Below, piece after piece: positions 13,406-27,500 of a stretch of 64,000 nt of DNA (positions within the stretch are counted from its first letter, which is position 1; every line of letters begins with the position of its first letter). The stretch lies in the NCBI GenBank assembly GCA_013399695.1, contig VXAU01004757.1:523277-587276 (forward strand), in the 5' to 3' direction. The notes beneath the pieces were generated by a model, which searched no databases, was not told where the DNA came from, and saw nothing but the letters and a program-made list of their open reading frames with translations. The stretch is from Formicarius rufipectus. Its lineage: Eukaryota; Chordata; Aves; Passeriformes; Formicariidae. Both the position numbers and the translations under genes were made by a program.

Positions 13406-13928
13406 ACCCCCACTTAAAAAGAAATACTTACAATAAAGAAAAAGCAAAACCACAAACTTCATAGGATTTAAAGACAGATATTGATACCATGGGTTTACAG
13501 TTGTAATTATTTGAGGAGTAACTACTCAGTCAGACAACATTAACTGATCCTATATACATCCAAAACACCACACAAACCACCCTACAGTGCACTGACTATT
13601 TCAATCCACATTTGAACCAAACAGCATCATGCTCAACAGAAACAGACAATCTAATTAACTGTAGCATAAAACACTTGCAGTTGTGTGTGAAATCCCACTA
13701 TTCAGTCCAACTGAACCAGTGGAATTAGAGGCACGGCAGACAAACTGGTTCTTACTCACCTCCCCATGTAATAAAGTATTTCTTCACCCTATTTCAGCTG
13801 TGCAATTTGAAACACACAGCACAGCCAGAGTATTTCTAGGAAAAGCCAAGCATTTTAGTTCAAATTTTGACACATTTCAAAGGCTTTAATCCTCCATCCA
13901 TTTTGAATTCGCAGAAGTTATGCAGAGT

Positions 13929-14117
13929 TGACAACAACAACAAAAAAAAACCACCAAACCCAAACATGCCCCACAGCCTTGACCAAAAAAACAAAACACA
14001 AAACAAACCAAAAAACCAACCAACCAACCAAAAAAAACCCAAAACCAACCAACCAACAAAAAAAAAAACAACAAAAAAAAAAACAAAACCCAAAACAAAA
14101 CAAAACAAAAAAACCCA
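13929..14117. repeat. Longest A/C-only tract, with (CCAA)n
   Basis: Nearly 190 bp of A and C, including CCAACCAACCAACC runs, with very few other bases. It lies about 0.9 kb from the likely SMARCAD1 3' end. The long open frames on both strands are artefacts of this composition. Confidence 0.88.
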
Positions 14118-14992
14118 AGGATGTCCAACTTGCCAATCACCTCACTGGCTTACCAGTAGCACAGTATCTGAAAGACAGGCTGAAACACTAAGCAAAGACG
14201 TACTGCAGCTCCTCTTCACAGAACAGTATTCAAGTTCTTTCAAAAGATGAAACAAGTGTCTCCTGACTGTGACAACCAGATCTAGCAAGAGGTTAACTTT
14301 TTTGCAAGCCAGAGTGAATTCTCAGATGCAATCCTCTGAACAGTTCAGCCTAGTACAGACTTGCTGTGCACTGTACAGACCATACAGCAGATGACGCTCT
14401 GACAGAGGGCATGGGCAATAAGGACTCCCCCATACTTTGTCTTTCCCCACCGCTTTTAGAAAAGCAGCAGTCTGAATCAACCACTGACTCCAAAGGACCA
14501 AAAAAGTTTCTGTCCAGGCAAATGGACATCCCCCTCTCTCTCTCCTCAAATCACATTCTTGTCAGCCAATTGTAAGCTTCAGCTGGAGACACAACCTCAT
14601 TGCTTACTCATGAAGCTCTTCATTTCACTGAGCTGAACTCAAAATCCATCGAAACTTCATGAAATGAGCAAGACATAAGCTTTGTGTTTAGAGCACCTCA
14701 CTGTCAGAGACCAGATCTGGTATCCACAACAAGGACTGACAAAAAAAAAAATTAGTTTTGAAAGTTTCAATTGGAAGGAGTTCTCTTTTTACAATCAATA
14801 TCCTAACAGCACTGTGATGAGAGTATAATGGAACATCAGTAATTAACTATTGCTGGATAAAGCCAAGTCAGTTCAAATGGAGCATTTCATCTAGTTTGAA
14901 AGCTGGTTATTTGATTTATAACATGCAAGTTATCATCCCCCACCTGCCTCAAATAACCACAACCATGAAAACATTTTGTCAATCTATGGAAT

Positions 14993-14998
14993 TTTATT
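14993..14998 (-). terminator. SMARCAD1: Candidate SMARCAD1 polyadenylation signal
   Basis: Read on the - strand this is AATAAA, 479 bp after the stop codon, inside an AT-rich 3' UTR. A second - strand AATAAA lies nearer the stop at 15260-15265, so alternative cleavage is possible. Confidence 0.5.
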
Positions 14999-15476
14999 TG
15001 AACAAGTTGATACAAAACCAGTAGGGTACATCAAATGAACCAAAACAAGCAGAAACAGACTTGAGCATCGTCAAATAAGGCACATATAAAAAAATCTACA
15101 CGCAGAATCCAGTGAAACAGACAGCTTATATATATACACACATACATATTTGGAGGTAGAAATAATTACAAAAATACTGACAAATCTTAAGCAGTAGCAG
15201 ATTTGTTAAAACAATTACTACATAGGTCCCCATTTTGAAAAGCGATCTGTAAAATAATGTTTATTCAGCTTCTCTTGTTGGCACATTTGGGCCAATTAAG
15301 TTTTTAAGCATCCTAAGAATGCTGTCAGTGTTAAAAACTTTCAATACCATGAGGAATACAATAAAGAAACTACAAAAAGTTATAAACTGTCATAAAACTC
15401 CTGGTCATCAGTAACGTAAGAGTCCTTGGGGTACATCATCACCTTTCCTCCTTGAATTTCACAACATATTTACATT
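14999..15476 (-). other. SMARCAD1: Probable SMARCAD1 3' UTR
   Basis: AT-rich, gene-free DNA between the stop codon and the candidate poly(A) signal. It contains a (TA)n(CA)n run at about 15128-15146. The end point is inferred only from the hexamer. Confidence 0.5.
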
Positions 15477-15538
15477 TTAGAGACCCAATGAAGCTTTTAG
15501 TAGCGTGGCTATATCTGCTGGAATGGTTCCTTCTTCTC
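15477..15538 (-). CDS. SMARCAD1: SMARCAD1 last coding exon (residues 1003-1022 and stop)
   Basis: Acceptor tttcttag|GA. It encodes GEEGTIPADIATLLKASLGL, with the TAA stop at 15477-15479. It matches the human C-terminus SMPADIATLLKTSMGL. Confidence 0.96.
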
Positions 15539-18500
15539 CTAAGAAACAAAAAAAACCCAAAACAAAACACTAGTACAGCTTAAAATATTTCACGAAACAG
15601 ACACAGGTCTACAGCCCCAAACCTATTAAAAAAATTCTCTGTTTATAGGACTCTGTCATTGATTTCTGGGTCAGAACCAGAGGGCACTTCCTGTCAAATC
15701 AAACCATAACCACCAGAAATACATCTATCTAGTTCAACAAAAAAACCCAACAAAAGGCCTGTCTGCTTTAAGAACCTTCTTTTTTCCAGAATAAATAAAT
15801 TAAGGCTGCTGCAGAGTATCAGGTGGACATTCATTATGTGCAAGACACCTACCTGAATCAGCTGCAGTCATGTCTTGTTCTAACTTCAATTTCTGCTGGC
15901 TGATTTTGAGCATGGATTCTTCAATAGTCCCCTTCCCAATTAGCTTTATGACTTTTACTTCTCTGAAAACCACAAAATAGGTTAAATCCATTATTATAGT
16001 TTCTTTGCATTAGTAGAAAAGGGAAGGATGACTTTGCTCAGCTGGCAGTGGTTTAAAGCAAGGATGAGGAAATGAATGAAATGGCAATACAAAGAGCTTC
16101 TAGTTTTTTTCTCTGGAACAACTGTGCTCTGTACTGCCAGAAAACGAGTTTTCTCCTTCACTCTTAGTCACTGCAAAAGTCTGGACAGTTACAAAAATCT
16201 CCATTAACGTAAACAAGTCCAATTTCCCCTAATTCCATATTACAGTTGAAATACCTGTTACTAAAAATATTCTATGGTTTCACTCTTTATGATAGGGTGG
16301 CACTTAAAAGCTTAGAAGTCTCCTTAACGGAGAACAGCTTGGTGAAACAGTCCCAAAGACTTCAAGATCTGCCTTGAAACAGTTCCCAGTACCAGAAATT
16401 GGAGAATTTGAGAGAATTCAAGACTTGCAGAGAGCCAGAACACAGAGGAGAGTGTAAATTTGGTTTGTTCTGGTAGCAACATGTGCTAAGACACTTACAA
16501 TTCCCATTTCCCATAAACCCAGAGCTACTTTACACAAGTCTCTGCTTAAGATGGAATCTTTAATCATAAAATAATGTCCTTTTAGCCTCCTTTGACAGTT
16601 TGTTTCGAAGAAAACCCAAGCATTGTAATTAAAAAACATCTCACCTTGTCTGACCTACTCTATGGCATCGGTCTTCTGCTTGTTTATCATTGTATGGGTT
16701 GCAATCAATGTCATGAAGAATAACAACATTTGCTGAGGTCAGATTGATTCCCAAGCCACCAGCTTTGGTTGACAGAAGGAATACAAATATACCCATATCT
16801 GTATTGAATTCATCTATTAGATGTATCCTGCAGAACATAAGACACCATGCATCAGGCCTTGGGAAAAACACCATGCTGGCTCCAGAGTTGAACACAAAAG
16901 TTTAGATGAGAGCACAGCAGCACTGCACAGCAGCTCAAAAGTACAGATGTTACGCAGAAGGAAAAAGGGTACCAACAGTTCTCAGCAGTGACCAGAGAAA
17001 CACACTGAGTGACAGATCAACAACAAAGAAAGGAGGCTTAGAAGAAGATTTCCGATGATCACAGAACACAGAGAGGAAGTTGCAAGGTGAGGGAAGACTG
17101 AAGTACATGAAATAAATGAGGAGGCAGGGGATAAGCTTTGCTTCATGACCGTCTTCTGTAGTAACTGCACATGCAAAGGCAGCGACAGACATCAGCTGTA
17201 AGTGGGAAGTAACATCACAGCAAGAATGGAAGTTTTTTGAAACTAAGGAAAAGCATCTAAAATTTTTTTTTTTAGAATGCCTGCAGTAGCAGACCTGCAC
17301 AGCTCAAATACAAGAAAAGCATTGCAAAATTTTCACCTATAAGGACAGAGTAAATGGTTTGTCCTAGAGAAACAAAGGGGTTTATCTGCCTATTTTAGAA
17401 GAAATACACTAAACTTCCAAGGAATAGCTACAGGTAAGCTTTTATTATGGTACGCTGACACACATCATCATCATCATGGCTAGGCTTCACGAACTGAAAG
17501 ATAGTGTTGGTGATGATAGGCTGCTGCTCTGCATGAAACGCTAGCAAGGAAGTGTCCGCCGTCATTGCAGTTTACACCACCATGCTTGCCTAGTACTCCT
17601 TTCCAGGCTTCAGAGTTCTTTCCTACTCTGGCATTGAAGTCACGAAGGATTATGACCTTAGCTGACACACAAACACAGCACAAACTGCTGAAGACATATG
17701 CTTTCCATTTCAACAGGTAAGACTGTAACCTGACAATCTAAAACTCATCTTTCAGCTTCACCCCTGCTATGGTGAACTGAAATCCAACATTAAAGCCCTT
17801 CTACTGTCAGTCAATGTCCAGTGACCACAGATTACTATTACATAGAAGATAAAAGTAAGGGTCTTAAGCTACCTTCCCCTCTCCATTCACACACTCCCTT
17901 TTTCTCTCTCATCTTTAGAAAAAGAGTCACATACCGATCAGAGATCTGCGTTTTTCCGTCCAACCTAATATATCTATGTTGTCTGTGTTTTAGGAAAACT
18001 TCCAAGATATCCAGCATCATAGTAAACTGGCTAAACAACACAACTCTGTCACCCTGGAAATGATAAAGCAAAACAAAAGTTTTAAAAATGTCAACTACGA
18101 ACTACAGAAATTATTGGTGCAAACACGTGACTTTACTTTGACTGAATCCCTGTATTCCAAACTAAAAGACTAAGCTGAAATTCATCAAGTCAGGACTGAC
18201 TTTTATAAAGATATCATATCCAGTATTTCTGCTGCATTAACCCACTGTTTGTCAGTGCAGTGATATTTTAGTTACTTTGTACATGGGTGACTCAAGTTGA
18301 TCATATACTAAATACATCAGGGACAGATCATAAAAAAAATAAATTTAAATGATATTCCACATAATACAGATCAGTAGCACTCTTTTGCCTAACATACTCA
18401 GATATAAAGCACACACTTGTGCAAATTTAGGATCCTCTGGAGCATTATGGTACATATTTGAAAAATAACCCTGTCTGAATCTCAGGGCAGGACTCCATGC

Positions 18501-21500
18501 GGGGAACTCTTCTTACCTTTACACTGGCTTAACAATACATGATTATTCCAATATACTAGAGTCTTAATCAATTGCTAAAAGAAGGTGAAGTTCATGGGGT
18601 ATGAAAATTACTCAAACCTCCATATTTTGATGAAGAAGTTAACTTGGGATGAATATTCTGAAACTTCGAAAAACGGCAAAGTTTATTTCAGTTGTCTCTA
18701 AAGTGGCATGCATTCTCAGGTGTGCATATTAAAAGCTGTAATTATGGCTTTGCAAGACCACACGTGCACTAAATCACATTTTAAAACTCCACAGCAAAGC
18801 AAAAAGGTTGTGTACACAGCTAGCAGATGTTCATTTAGCCAGTTATTCAGAGCGACTCTTAAAATAGACAGCAAAAGGAGTATCAGCCATCTATAATACC
18901 TTCTCTTTAAGGTCAGAGAGAATGCATTCCAGTGCTCTAAACTTTCCAGAATCCAAGATCCGATCCATGTCTAACTTGAAGTCACTGATGTGAGAATATT
19001 GCTTACAAAGTAAATGCAGCTCAAAATCTGTCATCACTGTCATATCTTCAAAGATGAGGTCAGGGTTAGCATCACAATGTGTAGGTTCCTGTTAGCAAAA
19101 ATGAAGGGAAATTATACAATACACAGTCTCATTAGAGAAGGAAAAAGCTACCCCAGAATAACATCCAAAATTTCTGAAAGAACAAAGTAGCACACTTAGA
19201 CATGGACAACTGCCAGAGCATGGCTCATGCAAGCAACAGAAAAACTCTGCAACCCCAGGTTTAGAGTAGAGGATCATTACTTCAGTTTTGCTTTTACAAG
19301 CACTTCTACTACCAAAAACTAAAAAGAATATGCTCAACCTCCACAGCAATTACCTAGGTCACATCAAACCCTATGACCTTCTACCCCTTTATCAGATCTC
19401 TTCCCCTGAAGATACAGTCCCTAAAAGGGAGGTCCAATCCTTGGATAGATGGCAGAAGACATGGGAAGCCCAGCCCAAGATGTAGGGTAGGTATTGGGAT
19501 GTCATGCCTGGAAGAAAGAGGAAAACAAAAGCTACATCTGGAGAGTATGATGGTATAAGTAGGAATAAAAAGGGACAAAAATCCTTCACAAACCATGGAG
19601 TCTCTTCTTGCATTCCACCCCCCAACCTTGTCTGGTTTTACTTTAACACAAAGCCAAAAATTATTCAAAGCCAGCTACAACTTTCTTAGAGAACCTGCTG
19701 CACGTTCAGAATTTTTTTTTTTTTTGATACTTCATAAAGAAGCAACAATTTCCCCCAACCTCTTCAGGCATAGTTCCAGACAAATTATTAAAAAAAGAAA
19801 ATCTTCAACAGCTCAATGCCTATGTCTTCTCTATTTTAGTTCGGTAGAGCCCAACTTTCTTGCCACTCTTAAAACTATTAAACTCAAGTGCACATCCAAT
19901 ACTTCTTGTCATAAGAACTTTGGCTTTCAGTTCTGGGGTTGAGAGAAGAAGTGTTACGGGGGAGCTAATGAAAAGAAGGTGAGTGCACCCACAACTGTTC
20001 TCTCCATTCTAGCATCTGATTAAAAAAAAAATAAATTAGCAGTGTTAAACACACACAAAGCTTGATTAGAGCACTGGATAGATGCAGAGAAATAAAAAGC
20101 AGCAACAATGAATTAAGATTTGCAGAGATGCACTTTTGACCAGAGGACTGAAAATAATAAAAAAATAAATAAAAAAAAGAAACAAAACCCATAAAGCAAC
20201 TCTATTCATTTTGCATTATAAATTCTGAGAAATTAAAGTTTTCTTCTGAATCTCATCACCTTACCTTCAGCATAAGCATGGACATAGTCCTGAGCTTGTC
20301 AGTTGTGTAATACTGACGACGCAAGAGAGGATGATTAGCCATTTTTCTAAGTTGCATCATTGCATTTCCCATATCAGAGTTTTTCTCTGTAAACCAAGAA
20401 ACAAGGTACATTCAGTAATAGTACATAGATGTCTGACACACCTTTATGTCTCAGAAGTTTATTCATAAGAAGTCAATTTTAAAATTTGTCTATTAAATGG
20501 AACTTTGGAAAAATTCATGGAAGGGATATAGTTAGTTTACCACCATTAGACATTTTACAAAGCAAGGGGTTTGCAGTCACACTCAACATATATCTTAGCA
20601 TGGAAAAAAATCCCCTGAAAGGAAACAAAACGCTTACATACCATTACCGTTAATAGTTTTCTTGAGTTTGTTTAAGAGATCAAGGTATAGTTGTTCCTGT
20701 TTCTCAGACATGGCACATAATTCAATGAGATCTTTTTTGGGAGGTAGCTGTTTAAGGACCTGACAAAACAAATCATACTAGATAAAACGTGTTCCATTGC
20801 AAATGGTCAGTAATTCTGTACCATCCTACCAACCTACTTCTAAGCTATTCTACTCACTCTCCTCATCCCAACTCCTTTCATTGGTTGCAACTTCACCAAC
20901 TCAGTCAGCAACTCAACACAGTCAGATCTTGATTTGGATTAATCATCAACATCCATACTAAGTAACATGGTCTGCACACTCCAGAACTGCATGAAATAAT
21001 ATTACATGAAATACCTGGAATCTACTTCCTTGCTAATCAGAGTTACCCTCTTCAGGGCACTGACACTGAAGTCTGCAAGTACACATTAACTTTTTTCAGA
21101 TCAGTAAATCTTCCAAGTAAAATTCTAAATAGATGAATTTAAATATGTTTATTTCAATTAAAAAAATCCAAAACCTTGTGATGATAGAAAAATCACATAA
21201 AACACAAATTTCTAGTCATATACACAAATACATAAAAATATGTATATACATATTTGTAAATATACATATATACAAACGCATGCACATTTACTCTTTCACT
21301 CCTTAATCCCTTCAGTTATAATGCCATTATTATGAAACCACAAACAGTCAGCGGGGAGGATTTTTCACTTCTTGTCACTTAGTGCACTGAAACACTATTT
21401 GGCAATCTTTTCTAACTAAGATTCTCAACAGTGAACAGTCAGCAAATAAAAAACATAAAAATACAAAGCTGTACCAGAGTCACGTTTTTACTTGCAAAAT

Positions 21501-24500
21501 TCTGAAAGTCAGATGAAGTTTCTCGCTCTTCCTAGATAAACACCTAAAACTAGCACTACCAATAATTTCACCTTATATTAAGATGTTGGTCTCAAAGACT
21601 TTTAGGATTTTTGATAAAATGAAACCATTATTTTAAAGATAAAAATGTTACCTCATCTTTAACTCTTCTCAAGATGAATGGTTTTATTATCTGCTTTGCA
21701 TGTGCAATTCTCTCTTTTTCATATATGCTTTGTTCTTCAGCATTCTTCTAAGAAAAATATTGCAAGAATTCAATACAGTGTGAAGTTTTCTGCTGTGATG
21801 CCACCACCTTAACCATTCTAATTTGAAGAAGGACCCAGCCAGAACACGCATATTTAACATGACCACTAGTATTCTGAGATACCATATTATGACATTTTTA
21901 CTTTAAATGATTTATTCCATTGTTTCATTTTCTAGATTTTAATAATCCTATTACTGTTTCCATAAGATACCAATAAAATGGAAGTTATGCAGCAACAGCA
22001 GTCTTTAAAAAAAAAAAAAGTATAGATGATACTTACTGTTTTTGAAGAGAACATCCTCCGAATTTCACTCGTGCTACTGCTGAACATGTGTGGCATGACA
22101 AAATTCAAGAGGGACATCAATTCCAAGAGATTATTTTGAACTGGCGTTCCCGTTAGCAGCAAGCGATTCTTGGCCTGTTTGTCCGAAGTGGAAAGAACAG
22201 TGAGAAGCATTAGTCAAGCAGGCTAAAAATTATTACTGACAGAAACAATATAGCTACGGAGAAGTGAGAAAATGAGCTTGGTTTAAATTACAACTATTTA
22301 AAGTTATTATATATATTTGGATCTCATGGAATAATCTCCCTATCAGCAAAACTGTTGAGAGATCTGTGGGGAACTGTGTTCGTAATTTAAGACAGTTAAA
22401 CAAATCTTCCTGATTTTATTAGGGGCTTTCTCAATTGTTCCATTTGGGTTTTGTTTTGGTTGCTGTTGTTAGTTTGTGCATTTTGTTGTTTGTTTTGTTT
22501 TGGTTTTTTTTTTTTTTCCTCTTAATGAATATGTTAATTGTTGCTCCCATATCAAGTTCTCTAATGTCAGAGAATTTATGCATAGGTGTTGAATTGAAAG
22601 TAAAAACCATAGTTTCATTGCTTAAAGATCAGCTTCTTAAAAAGTTATTGATGAAAACATACTGAAAAGTAAGTTACAATGAATGAGCTTAAGTATATTA
22701 CTATTGGATAAATACTGCATTGCTAGATCATAATAATCAGAGAGTGTTGTACTCAAATTTTCTTTTTCAAAACACTCCTGGACTCAGGCTGAAAGATAGA
22801 GAAAAAATATTTTTTGAGTTAGCTGTTCTTGCACAGTCCTATCAGAGCAGGTCCTTAAATACAATGCTTAGCACAAGTCATCAGAACAGCATTTTTGAGC
22901 TCTTTACTACTATGGGACGAAACTGGGAAATTGCTTAACACAGAAACTCAACCACTACCATCATTGTAATGATGCTACAGGAAATTAATAGCATTGCTTT
23001 ATCTCCTTGAAAGAGATCATAGTGTAGGATCCACTCCTTACACCACATGAACACCTACATTCACTTGCAGTTATATTCCATTTTCCCCCTGCTCATAAGT
23101 AAAAACCAGAAAGACCAGGTGTTGCTCCCCCCAAAACCAAGAGTAACTAAGCCTCTTACATTAATTGTCATAAGGTGCTGGTAGCGTACAGAGCTCATGT
23201 TCTTGAGCATGTGACCTTCATCAAAAATTGCATAGTTAAGCTTCAACCTGCGAAACAGTCCTCGATCATCTGAGCTGCTAATTGCAGAGTTGTATCTGTC
23301 AGAGAAAAATATCACTTGCACCTAGACGATCTTTTAAAATGAACATACAGTTATCACAATCAAATCAAATTCTCTAAAACTGTTTAGAGTTATGAAGAGA
23401 CTACATGAGGGGCAGTGAAACTGTATGGAAGTAACCAAGCATTACACAGTTTACTACTGGCAAGTAATTACAGTGTACCTGATGAGTCAACACTCTCTAA
23501 CACTTTCCAAAAATCTGTGCGAATCTATTACAATGTAATATGAATCTATCAGCATGTATAGATAGTATCTAAAGCATCTATGGCATAGTATCTTACACAA
23601 TTATAAAGTTCTAGTTAACCATACCTAAAACCCAACTCCAAAATTGTCTGTTCTACTGTACCACTAGAGGTCAGCAGGACCTCATTAAAGCTCACTTTTT
23701 GTAGCTTTATAGCTGCACTTACGTAGTTACAATCACATTAAAATGAACGACTTTATTGTTAATGTCCACTCTGAGATGTTTCCTATCTTCTTGAGATCCT
23801 ACAAAAGGACAAAACATAAAATTAGTACAATTACATAAATTTATATGCATCTAAAAATTAAAGACAGTACACAGAAATCATTCATCAATAAATGTGTGTA
23901 TTTAAACAACTGTCTTAATGCTTCCATGATCAATTCATCTTTTCTTCAGCTGACCACACAAACTGTATTATTGGATTAATTTCTAAACTGGATTCCTCAC
24001 CATAGTAAAAAAGGACGTTCAGTTCAGGACACCACAGATTAACTTCCCTTATCCAGTTATCTGTAAGACATCATTAAAACAAAAACCAAGTAATTTATAC
24101 ATTTTATTATGTCTTACATAACCTCACATCTCAGAATTAAATATCTGAGTTTACAGCAAATTTCTAAGTTTTCCTGAAGATTAAGGAACATTCTGTCTCA
24201 ATATTGGAAAAGTGGTAATATTTAAGAAACTGAACAACTCACAACTGGGCTTTCAGTAACACTTCTTAACCAGCTTGCACTTTAAACTCTTACAGAAACA
24301 GATACTGCATGGTCTGTAATGACCATCTAAAAATAATACAATGCTTAACTTTGCAGCTTGATTTCTTCTATAGACAGTTAATTCCTCAGAAAGCAAATCA
24401 TTTCATTTGTCAGTACTTGCCTCCAGAAGTGTGTCATCAGGACAAACAGTGCCTCTGGGAGCAGACAAGGGAGCCCGACAAACCACCTCAGCTCCAGGTG

Positions 24501-27500
24501 TGGAGCCAGCAAAGCAGCCACAGGCAACATTACTGTGCCCAAGTGGAAACTGTTTGACAGCCAACACCACCACTGACCCCAAACCACAGAAGAAGGGGGT
24601 CTCTGGTAAATGCCACTTGGGCATGGACTGGACTCAGATCAGATACCACCAGAAAAGTGTCAGGAAAACTTCCAGCAGACCGTGCTTCCCAAGCATCCCC
24701 CTGCTGGGGGGTTTGGGGCAACTTCCCACTACAATTCATGAGCCTCTAAGACTGACTTCACAAAAGCACCTTTGTTCAGGTATTTATGTATGCCTCAGGT
24801 TTTAAGTAATACACATTTTTAAGAGTTATGAAAAAAAACAAAAAGATGGGTTCTAGTGCATTTTGAAAGCACACTAAAACTGGCAATTTCAAACTGAAGT
24901 TGAACTACTGGAAGGTCTTCTGAAGTGTTACAGAGAATTTTGAGCAATATTAAGAAAATAAGTATTTTATATTAAAAGCAGCATTTACTTCCTAAATTCA
25001 GTTTGTTACTTTCTCCTTTCTGCAATCATTCAACAAAACCAAATTTAACACCATCAAGAACGACCAACCTCCTCAGCTTTGCTGATATATTTTATTCCTT
25101 CAACGGAGGCCATAAAACAATCAGAAAAACAACTGAAAGACAGTCAGTCTCGTCATTTTAGGATTTTGATTTGCTTTGACAGATGCTGTTCAGCAAAGAG
25201 GAAAAAAGACACAATGTTTCAAATATTATGAAACCTAACCCCAAGCACAGCCTGAAGACTTGCCATTTCAGTCAATACTCAGTAAGTAAAAAGACTACTT
25301 TGCTAGAATTTCAAATTCTAACAAGTTGCTTTACTTTTTTTGTGAAGCATACAGATCATTCAAAAAAATTCCATGTATGTCTAATTAATTCAGAACAAGT
25401 ATGCCTTCAATATGGTTTGCATTCCCATTCAAGTTACTTAAGGAGTTGAATAACACCATAAAAAAAACCCACAAGTTTTCCTTCTTTCAATTATCTTAGA
25501 TTCAGTCTCTGCGAATGCCTTTTTTTTTTCTTCTTTTAACAAAAAAATATTTTTTAAGTTTTTAACTTACCTAATGTTGAAGCAGGTACAACTATCAAAT
25601 GAGGACCTCTATTGCCCTCTTGGTAGAGATAAGCTAGAAATGCAATAGCTTGAATTGTTTTCCCTAAGCCCTAAGAGAAAACAAATCCATTTAAACAAAA
25701 ATTACAATCTGTAGACAGTAACAGTGTTTTGTACACATAAGGCAATTACAGTGAATACTCAGTAAAGGTTAGAGATCTGATTAGACAATTTGTTCTGCTT
25801 AACCACACTGTTTTACAGAAGACAATTCCACCTTAAGTAGAACCTCAGGCAAACTCCATTATCATTTCAGCTCAATATCTGAGCATCAAGGATTTATCTT
25901 TTCCATTTATGAAGTTTTTAATTTTAGTTCATCTCTCAAATCACCTTCAAAAATTTACCTTCCTGAAACAATGGTGCAAAAGAACGACTATTTGGAAACT
26001 AAATGTTTATTTCCATTTGAACCAGTTATATAAAGAATATTCCACCTATTTCTGAAATACAATTTTATTGGGAAATCAGATTTCTTTAAGATAAGCCTGT
26101 ATTTTCACCAATACTCACTTTCATGTTTTCTGTATCATGAATTTAAAAATGTAACTTATCAATTGCAATATAGGCCCATTCTTACAAAAAATGAAACATA
26201 CGGAAGTTGATAAACACTGACTGATAGTGAAGCAAACTAATCCGTTCATTCATGTTTCAGTACAAGATGAGCAGCAAGCAGGATTAAAAACAATGGACAT
26301 CACATTTAGCAGCTGTATTAGTTAGTTTTTTCTGTTGTACAGCTACTGGTGGTGTCAGAACTCAACAAACCCTCAACCCACAAGATTGTGAAAATGTTGC
26401 TTCTGGAGAACTTAGTTTTTCCTGTAGTGTTAACTACCTGTTTTGAAACTGATGGAGAAATGATAGGGACTTGTTACACTAAATGCTGGACAAGTAGAGT
26501 GAATTATACTTATGAGCAAGGAGCTATTAAAACCATGTTTTAAGAATAACCTGTTGTGGTAGAAGCTGCTTCCATTGCATTAGAAGACACCGTGTGACTT
26601 GTAATTATCAGTGTCCATGAATCTTGGGCTACCTTTGACTTTCAAACTGAAAATAAGAGTTCAGCAGTTTCTAAGACTTTGAAAACCCATTTGCAATTTA
26701 AGTCATATCAGTGAAAACAAATGACTTATAATCTACTTGAGGCTTCCAGGAAAGGAAAGAATTTAACACAGTTGTTTCTACAAAACCTTTAGTGATTAAA
26801 TAATCAGTTTCACACATACCATTTCATCAGCCAATATGCCATTCAATCCATGCTTATACAGCAGTGCTAACCAGTTCAAACCAATCTTCTGATATGGCTT
26901 CAGTTTCAAACTATTAAAAAAAAAAAACAAAACAAAACAACAAAAAAACAAAACAAACAAAAAAACACACAGCAATAATCAAGCTAATTAATCACCTTTT
27001 ACTCATTTCTCCATGAAACACAACTTTACACTTATGGTAATCACACAATGGCAAGTTTAACATTGCCTATATTTTAATGCATTCCAGACCTCCTTGTGTA
27101 GTGAAAAAGACACTGTCACCTGAATACAAAGATCACCTTCCAAACAGAGTTTATCTGAATTTTCATAGATCTTAAATGATAAAAAAAATGAGTAACACAA
27201 ATACATCTGTTCTAAAATCAGTGACACACAACAAGCTAAAAGCAGTTACAGAGCTGCAAATTTTTAAAACACAAAGTAAATTAGGTGGCATTTAGCTGTT
27301 AGATCCCAAAGTTTTCTCCGTTTGCACAATTACTGGCTTCATCAGCACCAACAAACAAGCCAAATATAGGCAACTCACAAAACACACTGAACTGCAAGTT
27401 ACCTAGTTCACCAATTTTTTGCCAAAGAAAAAACATCACCAACAAGCTCCCTCTACAAAGTTCCTTCTTCTCAGGTTTTATCCTCACACAGCTAAGAATC

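Larger units (their letters stand above)
12288..14980. other. Convergent intergenic region between HPGDS and SMARCAD1
   Basis: The two genes point toward each other. Their stop codons are about 3.2 kb apart, and the likely poly(A) signals about 2.5 kb apart. The interval contains two A/C tracts and one CR1 fragment, with no gene. Confidence 0.7.

Noticed and set aside
13860..14250. Long open frames on both strands (F/W/V/G-rich on -, K/N/T/P-rich on +)
   Set aside because: They are forced by the A/C-only composition of the tract at 13929-14117. The same artefact occurs at 12534-12914, 51226-51442 and 61649-62022.
23061..23321. Independent ORF beginning MQVIFFSDRYNSAI
   Set aside because: The Met lies in the intron upstream of the acceptor; only 23160-23295 is SMARCAD1 exon sequence.
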